Source: Desulforamulus putei DSM 12395 (GTDB taxonomy: Bacteria; Bacillota; Desulfotomaculia; Desulfotomaculales; Desulfotomaculaceae). Taken from it: 64,000 nucleotides of DNA. The position numbers and the translations under genes were made by a program. Shown one piece after another: positions 9,466 to 19,616 of the stretch. Below the pieces are notes generated by a model. It worked only from the letters and a program-made list of their open reading frames with translations. It searched no databases and had not been told where the DNA came from. The DNA lies in the NCBI RefSeq assembly GCF_900129195.1, contig NZ_FQUY01000001.1:248001-312000 (forward strand), given 5' to 3'. The stretch's first letter is position 1. The number at the start of each line of letters is the position of its first letter.

Positions 9466-10944
9466 ATGCCAAAAACCAAAAGGGTTCTCTATATTATCAT
9501 TGATTCCTTTCACCCCAGGGCATTGGAATACTGTCGTCAACAAGGCAAACTTCCTGCCTTGTCCTTTCTTATAGAAAACGGTACCCTGGATCATCGTTGT
9601 GTTTCTAATTTTCCCACCATGACCCCCGCCTGTACCTGTACTCTGTCCACCGGGGCGCCGCCTTCGCTGCATACCATCCCCGGCATTGTCTGGTATCACC
9701 GGGGAGAGAGAAGAATTGTGGATTATAATGCAAAATGGTTATCCCTTTTTAAAAGGGGGCTGCGGCAGGCTGCCCAGGATTTTGTATTTAACTTGAACCT
9801 CAAGCATCTCAGTTGGGAAGTACGGACCATCTATGAGGACTTGGAAGCCAGGGGTCTCTACACCGCTGCTGTGAACCAGTTTTTTTACCGGGGGAACACG
9901 GAATATTCGGCCCACATTCCTTTTTTTCTAAAACTTCTTACCCTTTTTGAACTGGAAGACATGAGAATCTACGGGCCCAAAGGTTTTTGCCTGGGTCAGG
10001 TGTACCAGCCGCCCGGAGCATTGCGGCAAACCGTCAAGGATATACGGTACTGGCGAAAGTTTGGCCTTAATGATAAGTTTTCCGTCCGGGCGGCAGAATG
10101 GTTTTTGCATCAAAAACAGCGTCCCGATTTGTTGACAGTGTATTTTCCGGACACCGACGACGTAGCACATGCTCAAAATGCGGACTGCTGTGACCCCTGT
10201 TTAACCAGACTTGACAAAAAGATAGCCGAGATCCTCAACTGTTTCCCCAGTTGGGAAAGGGCCCTGGAAGAATACATGATTATTGTGGTAGGGGATCATG
10301 CCCAATCAACGCTGGAAAAAGGCAAAAAAGCGATCATAAAAATACCCAGACGGCTAGCCATGTACTCCCAGGCCAAAATCGGTGATGAGAACATCGAAGA
10401 GAAAGACATTGCCATTTGTTCCAATGAGCGGATGGCCTACATCTACATCCTGAGATACCGACCGGGCATGAGAAGAAATATGGTGAAGTGCCTGTTACAG
10501 GAGTCGCAGGTTGATCAGGTGATTTGGAAGGAGGAAACCTGGTACCATGTAGAAACGGGAAAGGGAACGCTATCCTTTCGTAAAGGCGGGAATATCCGGG
10601 ATGACTATGGGAACCGGTGGGATATAACCGGGGACGAGGCAGTGCTGGATATAACGGTGGAAGGGGAGCAAATTCGGTATGGCTTGTATCCCAATGCCCT
10701 GGAACGCATCAGCCATTGTCTGGACAATCCCCATGCCGGAGAACTGGTGGTGACAGCGAAACCCGGTTATGTTTTACAAGGTGAGGGGAACCTGGGGCGG
10801 CCCGGCAAGGGCAGCCACGGCTCCCTCCATCAAGAAGACTCCCTGGTGCCCCTGATTATCAGCGGTACTTCACATAAAATTGAAAAGCCCCGCATTGTCG
10901 ACGTAGTCCCCTTTATTAAATCCCTCTTACCAGCAAATAAATAG
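9466..10944 (+). CDS. Alkaline-phosphatase-superfamily hydrolase (type I phosphodiesterase/nucleotide pyrophosphatase-like)
   Basis: Predicted metal-dependent phosphoesterase of 492 residues; substrate unknown. The fold is recognised from an N-terminal metal aspartate in LYIIIDSFHP, a likely nucleophile Thr or Ser in PTMTPACTCTLSTG (about residues 49-60), and downstream metal ligands in DTDDVAHAQ and VGDHAQST. There is no signal peptide, so it is probably cytoplasmic. ATG 9466 follows TTGGAGGGG with normal spacing; the frame is open further upstream but starts inside the terminator. It is a single-gene unit between the pyr terminator and a heptad array. Confidence 0.75.
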   Translation: MPKTKRVLYIIIDSFHPRALEYCRQQGKLPALSFLIENGTLDHRCVSNFPTMTPACTCTLSTGAPPSLHTIPGIVWYHRGERRIVDYNAKWLSLFKRGLRQAAQDFVFNLNLKHLSWEVRTIYEDLEARGLYTAAVNQFFYRGNTEYSAHIPFFLKLLTLFELEDMRIYGPKGFCLGQVYQPPGALRQTVKDIRYWRKFGLNDKFSVRAAEWFLHQKQRPDLLTVYFPDTDDVAHAQNADCCDPCLTRLDKKIAEILNCFPSWERALEEYMIIVVGDHAQSTLEKGKKAIIKIPRRLAMYSQAKIGDENIEEKDIAICSNERMAYIYILRYRPGMRRNMVKCLLQESQVDQVIWKEETWYHVETGKGTLSFRKGGNIRDDYGNRWDITGDEAVLDITVEGEQIRYGLYPNALERISHCLDNPHAGELVVTAKPGYVLQGEGNLGRPGKGSHGSLHQEDSLVPLIISGTSHKIEKPRIVDVVPFIKSLLPANK

Positions 10945-10978
10945 TATGAAAAAGGTTGTTGACTAAACTGTGTTGAAA

Positions 10979-11027
10979 AGCTATTGGCCAAGGGCCATTG
11001 GCTATTGGCCATTGGCCCTTGGCTGTA
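10979..11027. repeat. Heptanucleotide array of seven units
   Basis: Seven contiguous 7-base units: AGCTATT, GGCCAAG, GGCCATT, GGCTATT, GGCCATT, GGCCCTT, GGCTGTA. The array also contains a near-perfect inverted repeat (GCCAAGGGCCATTGGC against its complement). It lies between the convergent ends of the phosphoesterase gene and rqcH, 9 bases from the rqcH stop. Confidence 0.85.
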
Positions 11028-11036
11028 AACTGCTTC

Positions 11037-12809
11037 TCACTTCTCCAGTTTTTCCACCAGTTCCTCACTGGGGGTTACATACAGGGTCCTCTGGTTGTCA
11101 TACAACACCATGCCCGGCTTGGCGCCTTTGGGCTTCCACACATGACGGCGCCGGGTGTAATCCACCGGAACCTTGCCGGACTGCCGCCCTTTGCTGAACC
11201 AGGCTGCCAGGGTAGCTGCCTCCAACAGGGTTTGGTCGGGGACATCAGGGCCCCGGTCGCACCGGATAATGACATGGGAACCGGGGATATCCTTGGTATG
11301 CAACCAGAGGTCCTCATCACCGGCCAGCCTCAGGGTAAGATAATCATTTTGCTTGTTATTCTTACCCACCAGGATGGTATACCCGTCAGAAGACATGAAG
11401 GACAGGGGCCGGGGACGGCTCTGTTCTTTTTTCGCTTTACTCCGCCCCTGTTGGACTTTGGGTTTCAGGTAGGTTTGTTCTTCCAGTTCGCCGCGTATTT
11501 CCGTTAAGTCCTCCATATCCGGCGCCTGCAGCACGGCGGTTTCCACCGCCTCCAGATAGGACAATTCGGACTCCGCCTGTTCCAACTGATTTATAACCGC
11601 ATCCCTGGTGTTTTTTGCCTTGAGATACTTTTTGAAATAAGCCTGGGCATTCTGAGCAGGGGTTAAGGACGGGTCCATGGGGATCACCGCTTCTGTGCCC
11701 TCAGGATCATAAAAATTTTGCACCTTTGCTTCGGGTCCCTGTTCGATTTGATAAAGGTACGCTGTCAAAAGTTCTCCGTAAATGCGATATTTTTCTGCCT
11801 TTTCGGCAGTAGCCAGAGATTTTTGGTATAAAGACAATTTCTTTTTCAGACGGCTGATTTCCTTGCGCACCGTTTGCAAAAGGGACTGGCGGTATCCTTC
11901 CAGCAAGCGCAAGTTATTGAGTTTTTCATAATACCGGTCTAAGACACTGCTCATACCGCCCTTTTCTCTACGGTGTGCCTTTATATGCGTAATATCCAGT
12001 GCGGCAAACTCCAGCGGCTGTCCCCGACGGTCCAGCAGCAGGGTAGGTTCAAAGGAACCTTCCTCCAGCATTGTACAGACCCATTGCACCTGCCTCCAGA
12101 GCTGGGTCAGCTCATAGTCCCCGCAGTGTTCCAGCCGGTAGTCCAGGGGCAATCCCGCACGGGCCACCATTTCCCGGCAGGTCTGGGGGCCTACCCCGGC
12201 AATCCTTTGCAGCAGGACGTCGGCCACCCGGGCTGCCAGATCACTGTCCATGATCTCAGTTCGGAACTGTTCTTCCGAGAAGGTACGGGGGTCCCGTTTG
12301 CCCTGCTCCGGAGGGGACAGGTAGGGACGGTTGGGCAAAACCTCCCGGTAGCGGGAAACCGCATGAGAGTAGCGGTGAATCCCGTCTACAATGGTATTGT
12401 TGTCCGGATCCACCAGCAAAATATTGCTGTGTTTGCCCATCACCTCACAAATGAGAAGCTTTTCTCCGGGGCGGCCCAGTTCATCCCGGGAATCGATGGA
12501 AAATTTCAAGATCCGTTCCAAGCCCACCTGTTCCAACGAGCGAATTCGTCCGCCTTCCAGATGTTTGCGGAGGACCATACAGAAAATCGGCGGGGCCAGG
12601 GGGTTGACATAGGAGCCTTCGGTTAAATGCACGCGGGCATCCCGGGCATCCGCCGAAAGCAGCAGTTTTTGCCTGCCTCTCTCACGGGTATGAATCACCA
12701 TTACGATTTCACTGGGTCCGGGTTGTTGAATCTTTTCTACCCGGCCTCCTGTCAATTTATCTGCCAGTTCCCGGGCCACGGCAGCCATCACCAAACCATC
12801 AAAGGCCAT
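11037..12809 (-). CDS. rqcH: RqcH/NFACT-family ribosome quality control factor (FbpA-like)
   Basis: Binds split 50S subunits carrying stalled peptides and recruits tRNA-Ala to add C-terminal alanine tails. The start chosen is MAFDGLVMAAVARELADKL, with GAGAGGAG 8 bases upstream, giving 590 residues. Domains are NFACT-N (about 1-200), a helix-hairpin-helix segment, a long coiled coil (about 270-440), and a C-terminal NFACT-R domain (DGYTILVGKNNKQND, then WLHTKDIPGSHVII). The family's Asp-Arg tRNA motif reads Glu98-Arg99 here. It is divergent from the downstream ATPase gene. The older annotation for this family is fibronectin-binding protein. Confidence 0.93.
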   Translation of the reverse strand: MAFDGLVMAAVARELADKLTGGRVEKIQQPGPSEIVMVIHTRERGRQKLLLSADARDARVHLTEGSYVNPLAPPIFCMVLRKHLEGGRIRSLEQVGLERILKFSIDSRDELGRPGEKLLICEVMGKHSNILLVDPDNNTIVDGIHRYSHAVSRYREVLPNRPYLSPPEQGKRDPRTFSEEQFRTEIMDSDLAARVADVLLQRIAGVGPQTCREMVARAGLPLDYRLEHCGDYELTQLWRQVQWVCTMLEEGSFEPTLLLDRRGQPLEFAALDITHIKAHRREKGGMSSVLDRYYEKLNNLRLLEGYRQSLLQTVRKEISRLKKKLSLYQKSLATAEKAEKYRIYGELLTAYLYQIEQGPEAKVQNFYDPEGTEAVIPMDPSLTPAQNAQAYFKKYLKAKNTRDAVINQLEQAESELSYLEAVETAVLQAPDMEDLTEIRGELEEQTYLKPKVQQGRSKAKKEQSRPRPLSFMSSDGYTILVGKNNKQNDYLTLRLAGDEDLWLHTKDIPGSHVIIRCDRGPDVPDQTLLEAATLAAWFSKGRQSGKVPVDYTRRRHVWKPKGAKPGMVLYDNQRTLYVTPSEELVEKLEK

Positions 12810-12910
12810 AGCATCTTCTCCTCTCACTCCTCTTATTTTAACGAACCGGACATCCTGTGTCACTCTTAATTCTCGGGGGAAAAACATTTCAGGTGCCAAT
12901 ATGACGGGGG

Positions 12911-12959
12911 AGGTACTGTCGTTATTCCCCATTCACTCCTGGGAATAACGACAGTACCT
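12911..12959. other. Perfect 19-base-pair inverted repeat in the rqcH/ATPase divergent region
   Basis: The arm at 12911-12929 (AGGTACTGTCGTTATTCCC) is exactly complementary to 12941-12959 across an 11-base loop. No T-tract follows on either strand. It sits in the 349-base region between two divergent genes, where an operator or a folded leader is plausible. The rest of that region shows an 8-base inverted pair (TACCTCTT near 13005, AAGAGGTA near 13072) and a short heptad array, but no gene. Confidence 0.7.
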
Positions 12960-13097
12960 TGCAAATTCAAAAAGATGGTACATCAAAGGAGTTATTTTCA
13001 GAAATACCTCTTACAGAATTGTTTATCTAAATCTTGGGTCTTTTTTCAGGACAGACAGAATAAATTTTTAAAGAGGTACAAGCATAATCTATTCTAC

Positions 13098-13125
13098 CTG
13101 GCTGACGGCTGACTGCTGAAGGCAG
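13098..13125. repeat. Short heptanucleotide array upstream of the ATPase
   Basis: Four contiguous units CTGGCTG, ACGGCTG, ACTGCTG, AAGGCAG. It is a short member of the family found at other gene junctions and ends 33 bases before the ATPase start codon. Confidence 0.6.
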
Positions 13126-13158
13126 CTAATACAAACTTGTTTTTGGAGGGGTGACACC

Positions 13159-15909
13159 ATGACCACGCGTTGGTTTGCAATGACAAGACGGGAGGTAACG
13201 GACAAACTGGCAACTTGTCCCGACAAGGGATTGGACGAGCAGCAGGCCAGGGAGAGGATGGAACATTTTGGTCCCAATAAATTAATCAGCGCCCGGAAAA
13301 CGCCGCCCTGGAAAATGTTTTTGGACCAGTTCAAGGATTTTATGGTCCTGGTTTTAATTGCCGCTACCCTGGTGTCCGGTTTTTTGGGTGAATGGGCCGA
13401 TGCCATTACCATTATGATTATTGTGGTGGTAAACGCCATTCTCGGGTTTATTCAGGAATTTCGAGCTGAAAAATCCATGGAGGCCCTGAAGGCGCTGACA
13501 GCCCCCGAAGCGAGGGTCGTCAGAAACGGACTGGAAAGAAAGGTGCCAGCCGCCGAGTTGGTGCCCGGGGATGTTGTCTTGCTTGACACCGGGGATAAGG
13601 TGCCAGCGGACATGCGGTTATTGGAAGTTTCCAACCTGGAAGTGGAAGAATCTGCCCTTACCGGAGAATCAAACCCGGTCAAGAAGCGGGTAGCCAATAT
13701 GGCCGGGCAAGAAGAAATCTGCCTGGGAGACACCCGGAACATGGCCTACATGGGGACCGTTGTTGTCCGGGGCAGGGGCAGGGGCGTCGTGGTGGCCACC
13801 GGCATGCACACTGAAATGGGACACATCACCAGAATGATCCAGGAAGCGGAAGATGATCAAACCCCTTTGCAGCGTCGCCTGGAACAGTTGGGCAAGGCAC
13901 TGGTGATTTTTTGTTTACTGGTGTGTGCCCTGGTGGTACTGTTGGGGGTTATGCGAGGAGAACCCCTCTACCAAATGTTTTTGGCCGGTGTCAGTTTGGC
14001 GGTGGCAGCCATACCGGAAGGACTGCCGGCCATTGTCACCATCGCTCTGGCCATCGGTGTCCAGAGAATGATCAAACGAAACGCCATTATTCGCCGCCTG
14101 CCGGCAGTGGAGACCTTGGGCTGTGCTACTATTATCTGCAGCGACAAAACCGGGACCTTAACCGAAAATCAGATGACTGTGCGCCGGGCCCTGGTGGGCA
14201 ATACACAAATCAAAGTGTCCGGGGAAGGATATGACCCCAAAGGGGATTTTCGCTTTGACGGAACGAAGGGACCGGAATTTCACCTGTTTCTGAAATGTGC
14301 CGCCCTCTGCAATAACGCTCGATTAACCAAGGGAGAAATCTCTGTGGGTGGCATTTTCCGCAACCTGAAATCCGGCAAATTAACCAGCGTATGGGGAGTG
14401 GCGGGAGATCCCACCGAAGGGGCCTTGATGGTGATGGCAGCCAAGGGAAAGATCTGGCGCAGAGATTTGGAAAGGGAAGAAAAAAGGGTTTTGGAGTTCC
14501 CCTTTGACAGTATGCGTAAAAGAATGTCCGTCGTTTATCAAAAGGAAAACGGTCAGTTAACAGCCTATGTCAAGGGCGCTCCGGATGTTATACTGGAATT
14601 ATGCACTCACATCTACCGGGACGGTCGCATGATCCCCCTCACTGAAAATACCCGGCAAGAGTTGTTGAAGAAAAATTCGGACATGGCCAGGGAGGCCCTG
14701 CGGGTACTGGCCCTGGCTTATCGTGATTTAGGCTGTTTGGATTCCATCGAAGAACTAAACGAAGATACAGTGGAGCAGCGGTTGATTTTTTTAGGTCTGG
14801 CCGGCATGATTGACCCGCCCCGACCGGCTGCCGTTCAGGCCGTGCAAGCCTGTCGCCGGGCCGGTATTCGGACGGTGATGATCACCGGTGATCACCAACT
14901 CACCGCCCAGGCCGTTGGCAAAGAACTGGGGCTGCTGTCCAAGGGCGCCAGGGTGTTGACCGGAGCCGAACTGGACCGTATGTGTGATGAAGAGTTACAG
15001 GAGGCGGCCGAAAATACGGCTGTCTATGCCCGGGTGACCCCCAGGCATAAGCTGCGGATCGTTCGGGCCCTGAAAAGGAACGGGCACGTGGTGGCCATGA
15101 CCGGAGACGGGGTTAACGATGCTCCGGCTGTAAAAGAAGCAGACATCGGGGTGGCCATGGGGAAGGCAGGGACGGACGTAACCAAAGAAGCATCGGCCAT
15201 GGTCCTGGCCGACGATAACTTCACCACCATTGTGGCAGCCATTGAGGAAGGAAGAGCCATCTACGATAACATCCGTAAATTCATTCGTTATCTGCTGTCC
15301 TGTAACGTAGGGGAAGTATTGACCATGTTCCTGGCTGTGTTGATGGGCATGCCGCTGCCCCTGCTGCCCATTCAAATACTCTGGATGAACCTGGTTACCG
15401 ACGGGCTGCCGGCCATGGCCCTGGGGGTGGATCCCGCAGAAAAGGACATTATGTACCGGCGTCCCCGGGACCCTCAGGAAAGTGTTTTTTCCCACGGTTT
15501 GGGCTGGCGCATTGTCAGCACCGGTACGGTCTTTGCCCTGGGGACCCTGGTGGCTTTTGCCATCGGGCTGATGATGGGGCAGGTGGAACTGGCCAGAACC
15601 ATGGCTTTTAACACGCTGGTGTTCTTCCAACTGTTCTTTGTCTTTTCCTGCCGCTCAGAAAGACATTCCATTTTGGAAACCGGCTTATTGGGCAATCCCC
15701 AACTGGTGCTGGCAGTGACGGTCTCCGCCTGCCTGCAGTTGGCTGTCAACTACATCAGTTTCCTGCAGCCGATTTTTCATACCGTACCCCTGGAGCTCAA
15801 ACACTGGGCGGTGGTGCTGACCATCGCCGTGGTACCCCAGCTTTTGGGAATCGCAGGCAAGGCCGTCAAGGACAGGGCAAAAGAGCGGATTATGTATATT
15901 CGTGCATAA
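13159..15909 (+). CDS. P-type calcium-transporting ATPase (P2A)
   Basis: ATP-driven cation pump of 916 residues in the membrane. It has an N-terminal cation-ATPase domain, TGES actuator loop, phosphorylation site Asp329 in [23 protein letters not shown] hinge and about ten membrane helices. Calcium specificity is inferred from ligand positions shared with SERCA pumps: IPEGLPA in helix 4, NVGEV in helix 5, and NLVTDGLPA in helix 6. The B. subtilis counterpart yloB also lies next to rqcH (yloA). ATG 13159 has GGAGGGGTG upstream. A terminator follows. Confidence 0.93.
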   Translation: MTTRWFAMTRREVTDKLATCPDKGLDEQQARERMEHFGPNKLISARKTPPWKMFLDQFKDFMVLVLIAATLVSGFLGEWADAITIMIIVVVNAILGFIQEFRAEKSMEALKALTAPEARVVRNGLERKVPAAELVPGDVVLLDTGDKVPADMRLLEVSNLEVEESALTGESNPVKKRVANMAGQEEICLGDTRNMAYMGTVVVRGRGRGVVVATGMHTEMGHITRMIQEAEDDQTPLQRRLEQLGKALVIFCLLVCALVVLLGVMRGEPLYQMFLAGVSLAVAAIPEGLPAIVTIALAIGVQRMIKRNAIIRRLPAVETLGCATIICSDKTGTLTENQMTVRRALVGNTQIKVSGEGYDPKGDFRFDGTKGPEFHLFLKCAALCNNARLTKGEISVGGIFRNLKSGKLTSVWGVAGDPTEGALMVMAAKGKIWRRDLEREEKRVLEFPFDSMRKRMSVVYQKENGQLTAYVKGAPDVILELCTHIYRDGRMIPLTENTRQELLKKNSDMAREALRVLALAYRDLGCLDSIEELNEDTVEQRLIFLGLAGMIDPPRPAAVQAVQACRRAGIRTVMITGDHQLTAQAVGKELGLLSKGARVLTGAELDRMCDEELQEAAENTAVYARVTPRHKLRIVRALKRNGHVVAMTGDGVNDAPAVKEADIGVAMGKAGTDVTKEASAMVLADDNFTTIVAAIEEGRAIYDNIRKFIRYLLSCNVGEVLTMFLAVLMGMPLPLLPIQILWMNLVTDGLPAMALGVDPAEKDIMYRRPRDPQESVFSHGLGWRIVSTGTVFALGTLVAFAIGLMMGQVELARTMAFNTLVFFQLFFVFSCRSERHSILETGLLGNPQLVLAVTVSACLQLAVNYISFLQPIFHTVPLELKHWAVVLTIAVVPQLLGIAGKAVKDRAKERIMYIRA

Positions 15910-15911
15910 TC

Positions 15912-15946
15912 TTCGAAATTCGAAGTTCGAGGTTCAATTTCGAAAG
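15912..15946. repeat. Heptanucleotide array, TTCGAAA family
   Basis: Five contiguous 7-base units TTCGAAA, TTCGAAG, TTCGAGG, TTCAATT, TCGAAAG directly after the ATPase stop codon. The period is the same as in the GGCCATT-type arrays but the sequence is different, and the unit is nearly self-complementary. Confidence 0.75.
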
Positions 15947-15994
15947 AAAAAGACCCACTGGTTGGAAGAAACCTTTGGGTTTTTCCTTTTTTTC
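15946..15994 (+). terminator. Intrinsic terminator after the calcium ATPase
   Basis: AAAAGACCCA pairs with TGGGTTTTT, with an inner GGTT/AACC stem, followed by a long T-rich tail (TTTTCCTTTTTTTC). It closes the ATPase transcript before dapF. Confidence 0.8.
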
Positions 15995-16006
15995 TTATCA
16001 CTCCTA

Positions 16007-16027
16007 AAAGCTGACGGCTGACAGCTG
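16007..16027. repeat. Three-unit heptanucleotide array before dapF
   Basis: Units AAAGCTG, ACGGCTG, ACAGCTG, in the same sense as the right arm of the array at 26072-26099. It lies between the ATPase terminator and dapF. Confidence 0.6.
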
Positions 16028-16188
16028 ACCCAAAAGAAATGCCCCATAGCCCACAGATATACAATGTACAATAAGGGATCAGGCAGGAAATGTATACAAT
16101 AAGTAGAAATCTATCGATCACAGGACATACTACATGAAAACCGACTGTTGCGTAAAATGATATAAAGGACACTAAGGAGGTAACTTAT

Positions 16189-17037
16189 TTGTTTTTTACC
16201 AAGGTACATGGCTTAGGAAACGACTTTATACTGGTAAATGCCGGTACCGGCCAGGGATTGCCGGATGACTGCAGTACACTGGCCAAAGAAATGTGTGATC
16301 GCAGGTTTGGTATTGGCGCCGACGGCCTGGTATTGCTGCTGGACTCCGGGGTTGCCGATGTCCGGATGAAAATTATCAACTCAGACGGCAGTGAGGCGGA
16401 AATGTGCGGCAACGCCATTCGCTGTGTGGCCAAGTATTTATATGAACATGATATTGTCAGGAAAGATGAAATTAAAGTAGAAACACTGGCCGGTATCATC
16501 GTGCCGCAAATCATCCAAAACAACGGTGTGGTGGAAGCGGTAAGAGTGGATATGGGCGCTCCCAGGTTGGAACGTGCGCAGATTCCCATGGTGGGACCGG
16601 CAGGACAGGTGATTCATGAGCCCCTGGAGGTGGACGGCCAGACCTTTTATATTACCGCTGTTTCCATGGGCAATCCCCACTGTGTCATATTTGTTCCGGA
16701 TGTCTCGGCCATCCCTCTGGCGGACATCGGCCCCCGGATCGAGACTCACCCGGCTTTTCCCAGAAAAACCAATGTGGAGTTTGTCCAGGTGATAAGTCCC
16801 AGGGAAGTCCGTATGTTGGTGTGGGAGCGGGGCGCCGGTCCCACCATGGCCTGCGGTACCGGCGCCTGTGCGGTGGCTGTGGCCGGGGTGTTAAACAATT
16901 TAACCGAAAGAAACGTAACGGTACATCTGCCCGGCGGACCTTTAGCCATTGAGTGGTCGGACAACGGCAGCGTATACATGACCGGTCCGGCCAAGGAAGT
17001 CTTTACCGGTGAATATACAGTATACAACCGGCGGTAA
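16189..17037 (+). CDS. dapF: Diaminopimelate epimerase
   Basis: Converts LL-diaminopimelate to the meso form for lysine and peptidoglycan. The protein has 282 residues. It starts at TTG ([16 protein letters not shown]), with AAGGAGG 8 bases upstream. Both catalytic cysteines are present, in MCGNAIRC and MACGTGACA. It is followed 66 bases later by the LL-diaminopimelate aminotransferase, so the two last steps of the aminotransferase variant of the pathway are encoded together. Confidence 0.97.
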   Translation: MFFTKVHGLGNDFILVNAGTGQGLPDDCSTLAKEMCDRRFGIGADGLVLLLDSGVADVRMKIINSDGSEAEMCGNAIRCVAKYLYEHDIVRKDEIKVETLAGIIVPQIIQNNGVVEAVRVDMGAPRLERAQIPMVGPAGQVIHEPLEVDGQTFYITAVSMGNPHCVIFVPDVSAIPLADIGPRIETHPAFPRKTNVEFVQVISPREVRMLVWERGAGPTMACGTGACAVAVAGVLNNLTERNVTVHLPGGPLAIEWSDNGSVYMTGPAKEVFTGEYTVYNRR

Positions 17038-17103
17038 GGTTGCAAATGACCGGTTGTCATTGTTATACTTTGCACGAACCGTAGTAAAAAGGAGGAATTT
17101 ATT

Positions 17104-18282
17104 TTGCGCTTTGAAGAAGCTCAAAGGATAAAGAACCTGCCCCCCTACCTGTTTGCCCGTATTGAAAAAGTGATTGCTCAGAAAAAGGAAGAGGGCGTGG
17201 ATGTTATCAGCCTGGGCATCGGTGACCCTGATATCCCCACCCCGGAACATATTATTAAAGAAGCTCAGAAGCAGGTGGCCGTCCCGGAAAATCACCAGTA
17301 TCCATCCTCCGTGGGCATGCTGTCCTATCGCAAGGCGGTGGCAGATTTTTATGCCAGGCGTTTCGGCGTTGAGCTGGACCCCAAAACAGAAGTGGTTTCT
17401 TTAATTGGTTCCAAAGAAGGTATCGCTCATATCTCCTGGTGCTATCTCAACCCAGGTGATACCGTGCTGGTTCCCGATCCGGGCTACCCGGTATACAGCG
17501 GCGGGGCCATTTTAGCCGGCGCTGAACCCTACTATATGCCCCTGACTGCCGAAAAAGGCTTCCTGCCGGATCTGGCTGCCATTCCGGAGGATGTGGCCAG
17601 GAAGGCCAAGATGATGTTTATCAATTATCCTAACAACCCCACCGGCGCAGTGGCCGATGAAAACTTTTATAAGGAAGTCATTGATTTTGCCAAACAATAT
17701 GAAATCTTAGTATGCCATGACAATGCGTACTCCGAAGTAGCCTTTGACGGTTATAAACCGCTTTCCTTCCTGCAGATCCCCGGCGCCAAAGAAGTGGGCA
17801 TTGAGTTTAATTCCGTGTCCAAGGCCTATAACATGACCGGCTGGCGTATAGGCTGGGCCGCCGGCAACCCGGACGTTATTGAGGCCCTGGGACGTTTTAA
17901 AACCAACATTGATTCCGGCCAGTTCCAGGCTGTTCAATACGCCGCCATTGCCGGTCTCAACGGCCCCCAGGACACCGTGGCGGCCAACAACGAAATTTAC
18001 CGGGAGCGCAGGGATATTGTGGTGGAGGGTCTCAATGCCATGGGGTGGAATTTAGAGAAACCCAAGGCCACCTTCTACATCTGGGCGCCGGTGCCCAGGG
18101 GCTTCACCTCGGCTTCCTTTGCGGAATTTGTCATTGAGAAGGCCGGTGTGGTCATCACCCCCGGCAACGGCTACGGCCAGCAGGGCGAAGGATATTTCCG
18201 CATCTCTGTCACCATCCCCAAGGAGCGCATTGTGGAAGCCCTGGAGCGGATGAAGAAGAATATCGGGAAAGTGGAGTTTTAA
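17104..18282 (+). CDS. dapL: LL-diaminopimelate aminotransferase
   Basis: PLP enzyme that makes LL-diaminopimelate from tetrahydrodipicolinate and glutamate in one step, bypassing the succinylase or acetylase route. The protein has 392 residues and starts at TTG with GGAGGAA upstream. Typical segments are [24 protein letters not shown], and the PLP lysine in [15 protein letters not shown]. Next to dapF the DapL assignment is strong; alone it could be read as a generic class I aminotransferase. Confidence 0.9.
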   Translation: MRFEEAQRIKNLPPYLFARIEKVIAQKKEEGVDVISLGIGDPDIPTPEHIIKEAQKQVAVPENHQYPSSVGMLSYRKAVADFYARRFGVELDPKTEVVSLIGSKEGIAHISWCYLNPGDTVLVPDPGYPVYSGGAILAGAEPYYMPLTAEKGFLPDLAAIPEDVARKAKMMFINYPNNPTGAVADENFYKEVIDFAKQYEILVCHDNAYSEVAFDGYKPLSFLQIPGAKEVGIEFNSVSKAYNMTGWRIGWAAGNPDVIEALGRFKTNIDSGQFQAVQYAAIAGLNGPQDTVAANNEIYRERRDIVVEGLNAMGWNLEKPKATFYIWAPVPRGFTSASFAEFVIEKAGVVITPGNGYGQQGEGYFRISVTIPKERIVEALERMKKNIGKVEF

Positions 18283-18316
18283 TACCTAAATTTTGATTTA
18301 GTTGGGAGAGACGATG

Positions 18317-19510
18317 ATGAGATTGTCCGAACGCGCATTGGGCATCAGCCCTTCACCGACCCTGTCCATCGATGCCAAAGCCAAGCAGATGAAGGCATCC
18401 GGCATAAAAGTCATCAGCTTTGGCGTCGGGGAACCGGACTTTGATACACCCGACCATATTAAAGAGGCTGCCATTGAAGCCATTAAAGCAGGGGAGACCC
18501 GCTACACACCTGCCGGCGGCACATTAAAACTAAAGCAAGCCATCGTGGACAAATTCCGCCGGGAAAACGGCCTGGAGTACCAGACCAATCAAATTGTTGT
18601 TTCCGTGGGTGCGAAGCATTCCCTGTACAACGCCTTTCAGGTCCTCTGCCAGCCCGGCGACGAGGTCATTTTACCGGCGCCCTACTGGGTCAGTTACCTG
18701 GAGCAAATTAAACTGGCCGGCGCAGAAGCGGTCATTGTACAAACCAGGGAGGAAAACGGCTTTAAATTAACCCCCCGGGAGTTAAAGGAAGTCATTACCG
18801 CCAGGTCCCGGGTCTTCCTGTTGAACAGCCCCAGCAACCCCACCGGCGGGGTGTATACCAGAGATGAACTGGCCGCCCTAGGAGAGGTCTTGCTGGAGCA
18901 CAACATTACCATCATTTCTGATGAAATTTATGAAAAACTGCTCTATGACGGCCTGGAGCATGTCAGCATCGCCTCTGTCAGCCCGCAGTTAAAAGAAAAT
19001 ACCGTGGTGATCAACGGGGTCTCCAAGGCCTATGCCATGACCGGCTGGCGTATTGGTTATGCAGCGGCTCCCGCCCCTGTGGCTAAGGCCATGGCGGACC
19101 TGCAATCCCACTCCACCTCCAACCCCACCTCCATTGCCCAGGCTGCCAGCGTAGCGGCCCTCAACGGCCCCCAGGATGCAGTGGCGGCCATGGTGGTGGA
19201 ATTTGAGAAACGCAGAAATTACATGCTGGAGCGGATTAACGCCATTCCCGGCATCACCTGCCCGAAACCCGGCGGCGCCTTTTACCTGTACCCCAACGTC
19301 AGCGCCTACTTTGGCAAGTCCTATCAGGGCAGGCCGGTGAACAACGCCACCGACCTGGCCAACCTGCTGCTGGAAGTGGCTGAAGTGGCTGTCGTACCCG
19401 GCATCGCCTTCGGCGGCGATGACTTTATCCGCCTGTCCTACGCCACATCTATGGAGAATATTAAAGAAGGCATGGACCGGATCGAGAAGCTGCTGGGTGC
19501 GTTGGAATAA
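18317..19510 (+). CDS. Aspartate aminotransferase-type class I aminotransferase
   Basis: PLP-dependent transaminase of 397 residues, resembling the Ib subgroup of aspartate aminotransferases. Landmarks are GVGEPDFDTP, NSPSNPTGGVY, the PLP lysine in VSKAYAMTGWRIGYA, and a C-terminal arginine in FIRLSYATS. The ATG at 18317 is preferred over 18314 because of spacing from GGGAGAG. It is 34 bases after dapL and may share its transcript; aspartate is the precursor of diaminopimelate, which fits. Exact substrate preference cannot be read from sequence. Confidence 0.85.
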   Translation: MRLSERALGISPSPTLSIDAKAKQMKASGIKVISFGVGEPDFDTPDHIKEAAIEAIKAGETRYTPAGGTLKLKQAIVDKFRRENGLEYQTNQIVVSVGAKHSLYNAFQVLCQPGDEVILPAPYWVSYLEQIKLAGAEAVIVQTREENGFKLTPRELKEVITARSRVFLLNSPSNPTGGVYTRDELAALGEVLLEHNITIISDEIYEKLLYDGLEHVSIASVSPQLKENTVVINGVSKAYAMTGWRIGYAAAPAPVAKAMADLQSHSTSNPTSIAQAASVAALNGPQDAVAAMVVEFEKRRNYMLERINAIPGITCPKPGGAFYLYPNVSAYFGKSYQGRPVNNATDLANLLLEVAEVAVVPGIAFGGDDFIRLSYATSMENIKEGMDRIEKLLGALE

Positions 19511-19533
19511 AAAACAACTTCGAGTAATTTCCC

Positions 19534-19580
19534 AAGGACCTGGGCAAATTATAGTTAACTTTGCCCGGGTCTTTCTTTTT
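19534..19580 (+). terminator. Intrinsic terminator after the aspartate aminotransferase
   Basis: AAGGACCTGGGCAAA pairs with TTTGCCCGGGTCTTT with one G-T pair across an 11-base loop, then CTTTTT. It separates the dap/aminotransferase unit from the YteA-type gene. Confidence 0.9.
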
Positions 19581-19616
19581 CCCCGGGGTTTGATTTCGCG
19601 AAACGGGGGGTTTATT

